A stretch of 64,000 bases of DNA from the NCBI GenBank assembly GCA_013306675.1, contig JABLUY010000110.1:50652-114651 (forward strand), written 5' to 3'. Below, in pieces: positions 28,564 to 37,685 of this stretch. This DNA comes from Thraustochytrium sp. TN22. Its lineage: Eukaryota; Sar; Bigyra; Thraustochytrida; Thraustochytriidae. Each line of letters starts with the position of its first letter. The first letter of the stretch is position 1. The notes under the pieces were generated by a model that was given only the letters and a program-made list of their open reading frames with translations, had not been told where the DNA came from and made no database searches. The position numbers and the translations under genes were made by a program.

Positions 28564-30309
28564 TCATCCGTGCGTCTCGGCGCGCTTCATGACCTTCTCC
28601 ACCAGACGCTCATTGCTTTCGAGACCGGTGCCCTCGAGATCAGGCGCCACGCCGGCGGTCTCCTCGGCTTCCTCGGCGGCCTCCTCGACATGGTCGTCCT
28701 CTGTCGTCTCCTCTGTTTCCTCCTCTGCCGCCCCCTTCATTGTCTTCTCGTCCTTCGTCTCCTCGGTCGCCCCGGCCGCCTCATTCGCCGCTGCATCCTC
28801 GCCGCCTACAGCAGCGGTAGCCGCAGCTGCGGCGGCCTCCGTGGCGGTGCGCAAAACCTTTTCCTTGACCGAAGTGGCGTCTGCGTCGCAGGCCGCGCCG
28901 TCAGCGGCCGTGGAGGCGCCGGAGCAGTTGGTCGAAGTCTCGTTCTGCGCCATGTCGAAGAGCACGCCGCCGTCGTCGTGGATGTTGGGGTCGCGCAGCT
29001 GCTTGGCCACGGAGGTGACGGCGTTGCGGTAGAACTGGAGGGTGTGGTCCGAGAGCATGGTGGTGGAAAACTCGATGCGGCGCAACGAAGAAAAGTCGGC
29101 CTCCACATCGCGCACCATAAAGCCCTCGTGCGTGCGCGTCACGTACGTGATGGTGCCCGAGATGTGCATGTCAATGTGCGCGCCCTTGGAAGTGGCCACC
29201 TCCTCGATGGTCTTGCGGTACGCCTGGATCTGTGTCAGGTAGTCGAACTTGTCGTAGAACTCGTCCAGCGTGGAGCCCGAGGTCTGCATCTGCTCGTCCA
29301 GGTCGGCCAGGATGCGCGCGTTAGCGGAGATGAGCCCAAAGTTCCAGCGCGGAAAGATGTCGTCGCCAGCCACCACGGACCGGATAAAGTCCTTGGTGAG
29401 CGTCGTGGCCTCGCGGTTGAGCGTGGGCGGCGGCGCCACCACCATGCAGTCCACGCCCTTGAGCTCGTGCTCCCACCGCAAGATCAGCGTCGCGATCTGC
29501 GCCGTGCCGGCGCCCAAGGAGTGACCCGTGTACGTGACGCGGTAGTCGAGCGGTAAGAAGAGCTCCTTGACCAGCAGCTCCGTACGGTTCACCAGGAATC
29601 GCGCCGCGTTCAGCATGCCCGAGTGCACCCAAGAGCCGTGAAGAAAGGGCACGGGCGTGTGCAGGACGTCCGTGATGAGGTCGCTCACCGAGGACGTGCC
29701 CTTGACAGCGACGACAGCGTGCTTGCGCACCGGGTCAAAGGCCACATAGTACGACGGCTTCTCCAGCGAGACCGTCGACTCGTACTGCAGCAGCTCGTAC
29801 CCCGTCGTGCTGAGAAAGGCGCGGATGTTGGCTTCCGAGTCATAAGCAGCCTCCGAGAAGCCAATCATGTCCTCGAAGTCGTCAAGCTTGTCCACCTCCG
29901 TGCGCTTCGCGCCGAACATGTCGTACTCGCGCTGCAGCATGTCCTTGTTCATGCGATGCTTGGCGATGTACTCGAACTGCAGCTTGAGCAGCGGCAGAAG
30001 CCGGTACACTGGCACGTTGGGTGCGTCCTGGAAGTGCAGGACAGCCGCGCTCATGGCCTCGTTCAGCTTCGTCCACAGCGAGTAATAGCTCTCGCCCAGC
30101 ACGAACTCTGGCGTCAGGACGTCTGTCAGCGACAGGTTCGAGAAGAGGTCATCGAAGCTCGTCGCCTCCGCCATGGTCTGCACCACCTGCTGCGGGTTCT
30201 CTGGCCGGAACCAGACCCCCAGGCTCACCAGCAGGACCGCCAAGTACGCGCGCCGTGTCTTGGCCTTCATCCCTGCCTGGTGCTTGCTCACCTTGCTGGT
30301 GGGCTTCAT
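28564..30309 (-). CDS. Class 3 (DAG-lipase-like) alpha/beta-hydrolase
   Basis: A 581-residue Lipase_3 family protein that probably hydrolyses acylglycerols or phospholipids. The nucleophile elbow is YTGHSLGAGTAQ with Ser264. A candidate acid is Asp in VVAGDDIFPR, as in sn-1 DAG lipases, and a candidate His is in SDHTLQFY. The strand before the elbow (VAVKGTSSVSDLITD) carries the usual oxyanion region. A hydrophobic segment (AYLAVLLVSLGVWF, about 21-34) after a basic start suggests a signal anchor. The last 130 residues are Ala/Glu/Thr-rich low complexity (ETTEDDHVEEAAEEAEE) outside the fold. Substrate and location are inferred. Confidence 0.87.
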   Translation of the reverse strand: MKPTSKVSKHQAGMKAKTRRAYLAVLLVSLGVWFRPENPQQVVQTMAEATSFDDLFSNLSLTDVLTPEFVLGESYYSLWTKLNEAMSAAVLHFQDAPNVPVYRLLPLLKLQFEYIAKHRMNKDMLQREYDMFGAKRTEVDKLDDFEDMIGFSEAAYDSEANIRAFLSTTGYELLQYESTVSLEKPSYYVAFDPVRKHAVVAVKGTSSVSDLITDVLHTPVPFLHGSWVHSGMLNAARFLVNRTELLVKELFLPLDYRVTYTGHSLGAGTAQIATLILRWEHELKGVDCMVVAPPPTLNREATTLTKDFIRSVVAGDDIFPRWNFGLISANARILADLDEQMQTSGSTLDEFYDKFDYLTQIQAYRKTIEEVATSKGAHIDMHISGTITYVTRTHEGFMVRDVEADFSSLRRIEFSTTMLSDHTLQFYRNAVTSVAKQLRDPNIHDDGGVLFDMAQNETSTNCSGASTAADGAACDADATSVKEKVLRTATEAAAAAATAAVGGEDAAANEAAGATEETKDEKTMKGAAEEETEETTEDDHVEEAAEEAEETAGVAPDLEGTGLESNERLVEKVMKRAETHG

Positions 30310-30330
30310 CCGTGCCGCGCGCTTCTGGCC

Positions 30331-30388
30331 GCTGCTGGCCGCCGCTGGCCGCCGCTGGCCGCCGCTGGCCGCCGCTGGCCGCCGCGCC
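30331..30388. repeat. 10-bp GCCGCTGGCC minisatellite
   Basis: Five to six units of GCCGCTGGCC, about 20 bp upstream of the lipase start codon. Confidence 0.9.
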
Positions 30389-30821
30389 TAGCGTCTGCGG
30401 TCTGCCCGGCCGCTCCGGGCTGCGAGCTTCGGTCTGGGCGGCGCCCAGGCCTCCGGTTGGTGCCGTGGCGCGGCGGCCGTGAGTGAAATCGCGCTCGATG
30501 ACGCCGCCCCTCGTCAAGGCTCGCTCCGAGCCTCCAGCGCCCTCCAGCGCGGCGCGCTCGGTTCCGAGGCCTCACAGTCAGACAGCCAAGCCTGCCGCGC
30601 AACGGCGCCGGGATGCGGTTTTGCCTCAGTCAGTCAGGCTGCGCTCGCTCGCTCGCTCGTGGTCGCTCGCTCGCTTGATTGTTTGCTCGTCTGCTCCCAG
30701 CGAACTGCTTGCGCTTCGACGCGCCGCAACGACGACGAGGACGTGCTGCCGGAGTCTGCGCGCACGTGCTACAGCCGCGCGAGAACTTCGTCGAGAAGGG
30801 TGAAGGGCGGTGAAGGGCGGT

Positions 30822-30873
30822 GAAGGAAGGAAGGAAGGAAGGAAGGAAGGAAGGAAGGAAGGAAGGAAGGAAG
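30822..30873. repeat. GGAA tetranucleotide microsatellite
   Basis: About 12-13 uninterrupted GGAA units, preceded by three GGGCGGTGAA units (about 30797-30822). Confidence 0.95.
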
Positions 30874-31316
30874 GGGTACCAGCAGGCGCGCGCTGCGCTG
30901 CAAGCGCCCACGCGTAGAGCGGCCACGGATGGTTCGGAGGTCGGCTGACGTTGAGGGGCAGAGAGTCGAGAGCCTCGCCTGGCGGCCCCAGTGACGACAT
31001 CCGACAGGCCAAGGGACGCGGAGCGAACATTGTCATTGCCAGCCTGAGCCAGGTTACAGAGCAGTTCTTTGTCATTAGGTGATTTCGTTCGTTAGCGAGC
31101 CGTGCAGCTGCCAGTGCCAGCTCGGACTGACCAAGGTGGCCGCTGAGCCGTGAGCCGCTGTGACTCGCCTTCGGTCGCGTAGTACATTTCCTCTCTTCGT
31201 CGTCAGCCAGTGGACAGCTTCGCTCGAGCCTGGCCAGTGTGTCATGTTGTCATGGTCAGCCATTGGCAAGAGCCGCTTTTGACTCGCAAGCGGCGCGTCG
31301 CGGCGCGGCGCAGGCT

Positions 31317-34300
31317 TCAGGTTGAGGTGAGCATGGAAGAAGGACCTTGCGGCTTTCCATCCTCTTCACCGTCGCGGCGGCATTGCCTGCCGCCGCCGTC
31401 GTGGTCATCCTCGTCATCCGCCTCAACGATGAGAGAGGTCGCAGCGCCAACAGCAGGCATGCACTTGGCGGCGGCAGCTGCAGGGTCTCCCGGATGGTCA
31501 TCCTGGTGGACGCGGCGCAGATGCTGCTGTTGGTCGAGCTGATGGAAATCGGTCTCCAGGTCGCGCAGGTGCTGCTCGCGCTGCTTCTCGGCTTCGGAGG
31601 AGAAGCGCTTGGATGTAGGCCGACGGCCGCGCAGGTAGGAAGAGGAGAAGATGAGGGTGAGCGCGAAGAGCTCGTACAAAACAAGGAGCGTGTAGACGAT
31701 GTTGATGAGGGCGATGAAGATGTTGAGCGCCAGGTCGATCGCGCTGTCGAAGCTGAGCGAGTACAGCGCAGAGGTGAGCGTGAGCAGCAGCGTGACGAGG
31801 CCGGCCGCCTCGAGCTGGTTGAGGAAAGGGTACGCGTAGGGGCGAACCTGGAGCTGTAGCAGGAGCGAGGTGAAGAGCACCATGAGGCAGGAGACGCCCT
31901 GCGCATTGGGACCGAACTTGGCCAGCGTGATGAGAAACATGGTAGTGGCCACCTTGCGCAGCGCGATGACGGACTCCCAGTACTTGACGTGGTCCCGGAA
32001 GTTCTTGCAAAGAAAGGTGCGCAGGTAGTCATTGGAGCCCCTGACGACGAAGAATGCTGAGAGGGCCGGGATGCCGCACCCGTAAAGGAGCAGACCGCCA
32101 AAACCGGCCATTACGAACCAGGCGAGATGGTCGCCCGCGAAACACTCGATGCGCGGGTCGGCCACCAGAAAGGTCCGGCCTTGCACCTCAGGTGAGGTAC
32201 ACACAAAGAGCTCAAGCGCGGTGCGCAGCAAGACAATGTGCAGCAAAAACAGCAGCACCATCACAGAGAGCTGCAGGCCCTGCGCGTACCGCAGCCGGCG
32301 GTCGAAGCGGCACCTGTCCGTGAGCATGAGGCCAAACCAAACGCACGCAAAGACCAGCGCGCACATGAGCGGGAAAAAGTCGATGATGAGCACCTTGGCG
32401 TAAAAGGACGAGAGGGCACCCGAGCCGTCATCGGGTAGTTCCCCGAGTTCGGTGGTGTTGGACGCGGCGCCGTCGAACGCCGTGCCATTGACCGCGCGCG
32501 CGCCCGAGGCCTGCGCCGCGGCCGTGCCGTTGCCGGCGCCGCTCGACCCGAAGAGGCAGGTGAGCGAGGAGGTGGACTGCGTGCCGGTGAGCGTGAGCGT
32601 GCTGGCCGTGTTCTCCATGATGCGCACCGACTGGTGCCAGTCCACCTCCATGGTGAGAAGGAGAGCCAGCACCTGAAAGTGCGAGTACGCGATCTTGAGC
32701 ACGTTCACCACAACGTCCGAGGTGACCATGTCGGTCTCGCCCGTGGCGAGCTGCACGCGACGCCGGCGCTCGCTCTTGCGAATGATGCTCCAGCTGATGT
32801 AGCCCGTGAGCATGCAAGCGACGACCGCCGCGATCACCGCCACCAGGTACGGCGTGGTGCTCTCGCATGGGACGCAGCGGTCGGCCCTCATCGCGTAGCC
32901 CTCTGCACAAGCCTCGCACAGAAAGCCGTCATAGCCCTCGGCGCAGCCGTACGAGGCGGCGCTCTCATTCGCGAACCCCAGGCAGGCGGCTGCGCCGCCA
33001 GGGCATGCGTAGAAGTTGACCGAGGCGCAAGGGCTGGATGCGTCGCCCGCTCCGGCCTCGCGCAGCGTCGGGAACCGGTAGTACCCTGGGGCCGGGAAGG
33101 CCACGTAGAGCACGGACACGTTTGCCGTGGCCGTCACGAGCGTGGCATCGTCCGCCGTCCAGTACGCTGCGCCAGGCTCGCAGACGTCCTCCTCGCTGCC
33201 TCCAGCAGCGCGGTACGTGAGGTCTGCATCGCAGTAGGCGTCTTGCGGGCAGATGGAGCAGGACTCCGGCCCCAGGCCCCCCTCGCGGCCATACGTGCTG
33301 GCCGTGCTGTGCAACGCGGAGCACTTCTTGCACGCCGTCTGACGCGCCACGTCCTGGTACGTGTCGACGGCGCAAGGCGTGGCTTGGATGCTGAGCCCCG
33401 GGCAGTAGTGGCCCTCCGGGCACGGCTTGATGGTGTCCTGGTCAGGGCAATAGTAGCCCTCCGGGCATTCGGCGCACGCACACTCTTCGCCAGTGCCGGC
33501 CACTGGCACGTAAAGGCCAGGGTCGCACGCCTTGCACAACACACAGAGAGACTCGCCCGTGCTCTCATCCATCGTGTAGCCTGCGTCGCACACGCAGGTC
33601 CACTGGTTGTCTGCGGCCGGCGAGCTGTGCGGGCCGCACGTCACGTTCACCGAATAGTCGCTCGCGACCGCCACGTTGTACACCGTAACAATCGGCATGA
33701 GGTCGCCGCGCGCGTAGCCGACCATCTCCACCTCCAAGACGCCTGCATTTGTCTCGTGCACATTGAGCTCCCACATGTCGCCACGCGTCGTGGTTGCGAA
33801 GGCCTTCACGGCCGCCGTGTACGTGCCCTTGGTCGCCCCGAAGCCGTCCACGTCGCGCAGCGTCACCAGGCCCGTGCATTTCTCGTCCAGCTGCAGCGCC
33901 GTGCAGTTTGCGAAGCTCGCAACCGACATATAGGCGTCGGGTGGCGCCTCCACGTACAGGGTGATGGGCACCCACCGCGTCGACACCTCCGCCTGGTCGC
34001 GGAAGACGCGAATGCCCAAGCGTGCGCTGTACTCGCCCGCCGCCAAGACGTGCGGCGCCACGTGCACCACCAGCGGTACGTCCGACGCGGGGTCCACCGG
34101 CACATCTTCGGTCCCGTTCACGTCGAGCCAGGCCCACTCCAGCTCGTCTTCGAACTGCAAGATCGCCTGCACGGTGGCGGGCACGTCCACCGTGTTTACG
34201 ATGGTGACGGTGCGATTGATCACGTCTGGCGTTGTGTCAATGAAGACGTCGCCCAGCCGCTCTTCCGCCCTGTGAGACGCCTTGACGAAGCGTGCCTCCA

Positions 34301-34394
34301 CCTCCGACGGAAAGATCTTGAGCGCCGACTGCGCCTGGGCCGCCACCGCGCCCAGCACCACGGCTGCGACCGTTAGGCGCCAGCCCATGATCAT
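31317..34394 (-). CDS. Cys-rich multi-pass membrane protein (TNFR/ephrin-receptor-like ectodomain)
   Basis: 1,025 residues. Signal peptide MIMGWRLTVAAVVLGAVAAQ; an ectodomain of about 480 residues with many NXS/T sequons; then Cys-rich modules (about 250-500) such as CPEGYYCPDQDTIKPCPEGH followed by YCPGLSIQATPCAVDTYQD, typical of GCC2/GCC3 (TNFR- or ephrin-receptor-like) repeats. A first membrane segment (YLVAVIAAVVACMLTGYI, about 515) is followed by about six more (for example FFPLMCALVFACVWFGLML, LQLSVMVLLFLLHIVLL, LAWFVMAGFGGLLLYGCGI). The cytosolic tail is Gln/Asp-rich. This resembles large heterokont and ciliate membrane proteins with Cys-rich ectodomains and a TRP-like pore region, but channel or receptor activity is not shown. 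ATG 34394 is preferred for its signal peptide; ATG 34418 is also possible. Confidence 0.75.
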   Translation of the reverse strand: MIMGWRLTVAAVVLGAVAAQAQSALKIFPSEVEARFVKASHRAEERLGDVFIDTTPDVINRTVTIVNTVDVPATVQAILQFEDELEWAWLDVNGTEDVPVDPASDVPLVVHVAPHVLAAGEYSARLGIRVFRDQAEVSTRWVPITLYVEAPPDAYMSVASFANCTALQLDEKCTGLVTLRDVDGFGATKGTYTAAVKAFATTTRGDMWELNVHETNAGVLEVEMVGYARGDLMPIVTVYNVAVASDYSVNVTCGPHSSPAADNQWTCVCDAGYTMDESTGESLCVLCKACDPGLYVPVAGTGEECACAECPEGYYCPDQDTIKPCPEGHYCPGLSIQATPCAVDTYQDVARQTACKKCSALHSTASTYGREGGLGPESCSICPQDAYCDADLTYRAAGGSEEDVCEPGAAYWTADDATLVTATANVSVLYVAFPAPGYYRFPTLREAGAGDASSPCASVNFYACPGGAAACLGFANESAASYGCAEGYDGFLCEACAEGYAMRADRCVPCESTTPYLVAVIAAVVACMLTGYISWSIIRKSERRRRVQLATGETDMVTSDVVVNVLKIAYSHFQVLALLLTMEVDWHQSVRIMENTASTLTLTGTQSTSSLTCLFGSSGAGNGTAAAQASGARAVNGTAFDGAASNTTELGELPDDGSGALSSFYAKVLIIDFFPLMCALVFACVWFGLMLTDRCRFDRRLRYAQGLQLSVMVLLFLLHIVLLRTALELFVCTSPEVQGRTFLVADPRIECFAGDHLAWFVMAGFGGLLLYGCGIPALSAFFVVRGSNDYLRTFLCKNFRDHVKYWESVIALRKVATTMFLITLAKFGPNAQGVSCLMVLFTSLLLQLQVRPYAYPFLNQLEAAGLVTLLLTLTSALYSLSFDSAIDLALNIFIALINIVYTLLVLYELFALTLIFSSSYLRGRRPTSKRFSSEAEKQREQHLRDLETDFHQLDQQQHLRRVHQDDHPGDPAAAAAKCMPAVGAATSLIVEADDEDDHDGGGRQCRRDGEEDGKPQGPSSMLTST

Positions 34395-35159
34395 CGTGCT
34401 GTGCTGCACGCCGCTCATCACGGCACTGCTGGTTCTTGATTTCGCGCGCGGGCATCGCCTCTCTCTCTCTGGCGAGCTCAGCTGGCTCAGCTGGCCAGCT
34501 ATGCGCGTTCTGGACCACCCCTGGCAGGCGGACAATCGTCCCGGCTGGGGACTGCAGACGAACGTCTTGCAGTGACGGGTGGGCCAGCTTAGTGGTAGCA
34601 AACAAACAAAGAACTGTAAAATGGTGACAGCGGAAGCAAGTGGCCTGCCAGTGCACGCGCGTGTCGCGTGGCAGCTCATCACAATCTGACGCGAAGTATT
34701 CCTGCTGCTACTGCTGCTGCTCCGCTCTTGACGAAGAAAACCCAGCAGCTTCGCAAACTCGACACATCGGCAATCACTTCCTTATCAAAGTAAGTAAGCT
34801 AGCTCCCGGCTCGCTGATGAAGCGAACATGTTGAAGCGTCGCCGATGCTCGTGGCTCGGCCGGCATCCACACCGTTGGCGAAGCTGGCGTCAGCTCGACG
34901 GCGTCGTCGCCTATGAATTTCGCCGCGGCTTGCCGTGCTGCCGTGGGCCCGGCCGCCTCGCGCTCGCTGCCGTCGGCCGCCTGGCCGCCGCCTCGGTGTC
35001 GCCGGCCTCCTCCTCCTCGTCGTCCTCCTCCTCCTCGGCCTCCTCCTCCTTGCTTGTCGGCGTCGTGGCGGCCACCCACCGCCACGCCACGCGCCAGAAC
35101 CCCAACCTGGAGGCGCGCGCGGCGAGGGCAGCGGCGGCGGAGGGGAGAGGCGGCGGCGG

Positions 35160-35192
<33 letters not shown>

Positions 35193-35218
35193 CAGCCGGC
35201 GGCAGCCGCGCCAGCAAG
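34395..35218. promoter_or_regulatory. Divergent membrane-protein / ABCF intergenic region
   Basis: 824 bp holding two promoters. The left half is of moderate GC. The ABCF-proximal half has TCCTCC runs (about 35009-35055) and GGCGGC runs (about 35149-35205), probably 5' UTR. The ABCF frame is open back to 34913 but as low-complexity Pro/Arg/Gly. Confidence 0.5.
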
Positions 35219-37459
35219 ATGGCCGCGTTCGCGGTGGACGCGGAGCGCGTGAGCGCCGTGCTGAGCGAGCAGCTGGGCGAGAAGCTGGACGAGGACATCG
35301 TGGAGTACCTGGGCGGCATGGTGGCGGAGTGCGAGGAGCCCGGGGAGGACGGCAGCGGCGTGGTGGAGCTGCTGGCGCCGTTCCTGGAATCGTACGGCGC
35401 AGCGGAGTCGGAGGAGGAGGCCGCGGAGATGGCGGAGCGAGTGAGCAAGCTGCTGCTGGAGCAGGGCGCGATCAAGTTCGACAGCGGGAGCAAGGGCGAG
35501 GCAGGCCAGGGCGCGATGAAGCTGAAGCTGCCGATGCAGATGGGCGGCGACGCGAGCAAGGGCGCGGGCGGCGGCGAGGAGGATACCTGGGGCCTGCAGG
35601 ACGTGGCGAACAAGCCGCTGACCAACACGGTGGTGGACAGCATCAGCGACGCGCTCAACAGCAAGAAGAGCCTGGAGAAGATGCAGAAGCGACAGGAGAA
35701 GGACCGCAAGCGCGAGGAGGCTCGCATTGCGCGCGAGGAGCGCGAGATGCAGGAGCAGCAGGATGCGGAGTTCGCCGTGCCAGTGAGCCAGGGCAAGCTG
35801 ACAACGAACCTGCGCAACCGGTCGAGCGACGTGTCGATCGAAAACGTGAACATCTCGGTGGGCGCCGGCAAGTCGCTGCTGGAGGACGCTTCGCTCAAGA
35901 TCGTGAGCGGGCGGCGGTATGGCCTGATTGGGCGCAATGGCGTGGGCAAGTCAACGCTGCTGCGGCACATCTCGAAGCGGCAGATCGAGGGCTTCCCGCA
36001 GTACCTGCGCGTGGTGCACGTGGAGCAGGAGGTGATCGCGGACGGCACGCCCGTGGTACAGGTGCTGCTGCGCGCCGACAAGGAGCGCGAGGCGCTGCTG
36101 GCGCAGGAGCAGGAGCTGCTGCAACAGCTGGGCAGCGACTCTCTGTCGGTCGAGGCGGCGCAGGAGGTGAACGCGAAGCTGCGCAAGGTGTCGGACCAGC
36201 TGGTGGCCATCGGCGCGGATGCGGCCGAGGCGGAGGCGCGCGCCATTTTGGGCGGCCTCGGCTTCACCGAGGACATGCAGGAGGCGCCGACGAACTCGCT
36301 CTCGGGTGGCTGGCGCATGCGCGTGGCGCTGGCCACGGCGCTCTTCTTGTGCCCTGACATTCTGCTGCTCGACGAGCCCACCAACCACCTTGACATTTTG
36401 AGCGTGATTTGGCTCGAGCAGTACCTCTGCTCGTACCCGAAGACGCTGCTGCTGGTGTCGCACGACCGCAAGTTCATGAACAACGTCATCACGGACGTGA
36501 TCCACCTGGAGAACCGCCAGCTCAACTACTACAAGGGCGACATCGATGTGTACGAGCAGACGCGCGCCAACCAGCGCCTGCAGCAGCAGCGCGAGTACGA
36601 GAGCCAGCAGGCGAAGCGCGCACACATGCAAAAGTTCGTGGACCGCTTCCGGTACAACGCCAAGCGCGCATCCATGGCGCAGTCGCGCATCAAGGCGCTC
36701 AACAAGATGACGCTCATCGATGAGGTGGCGGACGACCCGGAGTTCCAGTTCAGCTTCCCGACGCCGGCCAGCGAGCTCGGCAAGGTCGTCGAGATGCAGG
36801 ACGTCTCCTTTGGCTACCCGGGCAAGGTCGACGAAAAGGGCGAGCAGGCCTTCCTCTTCGAGCACGTGGACCTTAGCGTCTTCAGCTCCTCGCGCATCGT
36901 CATCCTCGGTGAGAACGGTTGCGGCAAGTCGACGCTCATCAAGACCATGCTCGGTGACCTAGAGCCGCAGGTCGGCTATGTGCAGCGTGACCCCAAGGCG
37001 CGCTTCGCCTACTTTACGCAGCACCACGTCGACCAGCTCGACACGCGCGTGTCCGCGCTCGACTTTATGCTGCAGACCTTTCCCGGCACCAAGCCGGACG
37101 AGATGCGCCCGCACCTCGCGCAGTACGGCATCCCGGCCGAGCTCGCCGCGCAGCGCATCGGCACCATGTCTGGTGGCCAGAAGTCCCGCATCGCCTTCGC
37201 GAAGATCACCTTCAACAAGCCGCACGTCATCGTGTGTGACGAGCCTTCCAACCACCTCGACCTCGAGACTGTCACGGCGCTCTGCCTGGCCATCAACACC
37301 TTCGAGGGCGGCATCGTGCTCGTGAGTCACGACCAGTTCCTCATTGAGGCCGTGGCCGACGAGATCTGGGTCGTTAAAGACCGCCGCCTCACGCCCTTTA
37401 AGGGCGACCTCGAGGACTACAAGCGTTGGGTCAAGGCCATGGCCGATGCTGCGCGCTAA
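35219..37459 (+). CDS. ABC transporter F family ATPase (ABCF3/GCN20-like)
   Basis: A 746-residue soluble twin-ABC ATPase without membrane segments; family members act on ribosomes in translation control (GCN20/ABCF3) or ribosome rescue. The N-terminal 200 residues (LSEQLGEKLDEDIVEYLGGM and an AEMAERVSKLLLEQGAI stretch) resemble the ABCF3/GCN20 N-domain. ABC1: Walker A GRNGVGKST (about 239), signature LSGGWRMR (about 361), Walker B LLLDEPTNHLD. Linker of charged helix with YESQQAKRAHMQKF. ABC2: GENGCGKST (about 564), MSGGQKSR (about 650), VIVCDEPSNHLD. All ATPase residues are intact. ATG 35219 starts the N-domain. It is convergent with the next gene. Confidence 0.94.
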   Translation: MAAFAVDAERVSAVLSEQLGEKLDEDIVEYLGGMVAECEEPGEDGSGVVELLAPFLESYGAAESEEEAAEMAERVSKLLLEQGAIKFDSGSKGEAGQGAMKLKLPMQMGGDASKGAGGGEEDTWGLQDVANKPLTNTVVDSISDALNSKKSLEKMQKRQEKDRKREEARIAREEREMQEQQDAEFAVPVSQGKLTTNLRNRSSDVSIENVNISVGAGKSLLEDASLKIVSGRRYGLIGRNGVGKSTLLRHISKRQIEGFPQYLRVVHVEQEVIADGTPVVQVLLRADKEREALLAQEQELLQQLGSDSLSVEAAQEVNAKLRKVSDQLVAIGADAAEAEARAILGGLGFTEDMQEAPTNSLSGGWRMRVALATALFLCPDILLLDEPTNHLDILSVIWLEQYLCSYPKTLLLVSHDRKFMNNVITDVIHLENRQLNYYKGDIDVYEQTRANQRLQQQREYESQQAKRAHMQKFVDRFRYNAKRASMAQSRIKALNKMTLIDEVADDPEFQFSFPTPASELGKVVEMQDVSFGYPGKVDEKGEQAFLFEHVDLSVFSSSRIVILGENGCGKSTLIKTMLGDLEPQVGYVQRDPKARFAYFTQHHVDQLDTRVSALDFMLQTFPGTKPDEMRPHLAQYGIPAELAAQRIGTMSGGQKSRIAFAKITFNKPHVIVCDEPSNHLDLETVTALCLAINTFEGGIVLVSHDQFLIEAVADEIWVVKDRRLTPFKGDLEDYKRWVKAMADAAR

Positions 37460-37555
37460 GCATCTCGTTCACTCGGGGAAATGCGCAAGCGCGACAGGGC
37501 ACAAGGCGAAAGGGTTTGGAAGATGTAGGATAGACCTTGCTTTTAGCTAGCTAGT

Positions 37556-37624
37556 TAGCCTGCCTTCGTGCCTGTGTGCCTGCCTGCCTGCCTGTCTGCT
37601 TGCCTACTTTCCTGCCTGCCTGTG
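37556..37624. repeat. CCTG-rich imperfect tetranucleotide repeat
   Basis: Imperfect CCTG/CCTT units in the 226-bp convergent gap after the ABCF stop, similar to the repeat upstream of GST. Confidence 0.8.
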
Positions 37625-37685
37625 ATTGTTTTCGTGTGGATCTCGTTTCCTACTTGTTTCTACTAAGCCTACCTTGACGAGTCAT

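Larger units (their letters stand above)
30310..31316. other. Intergenic with microsatellites
   Basis: 1 kb between the lipase start and the stop of the co-oriented membrane-protein gene. It contains a 10-bp minisatellite and a long GGAA run, annotated separately. No gene is recognised; the lipase promoter must lie in the left part. Confidence 0.55.

Noticed and set aside
34774-36525. A 583-codon Ser-rich - strand frame
   Set aside because: Antisense shadow of the ABCF gene and its leader; its composition follows from the GC-rich codons opposite.
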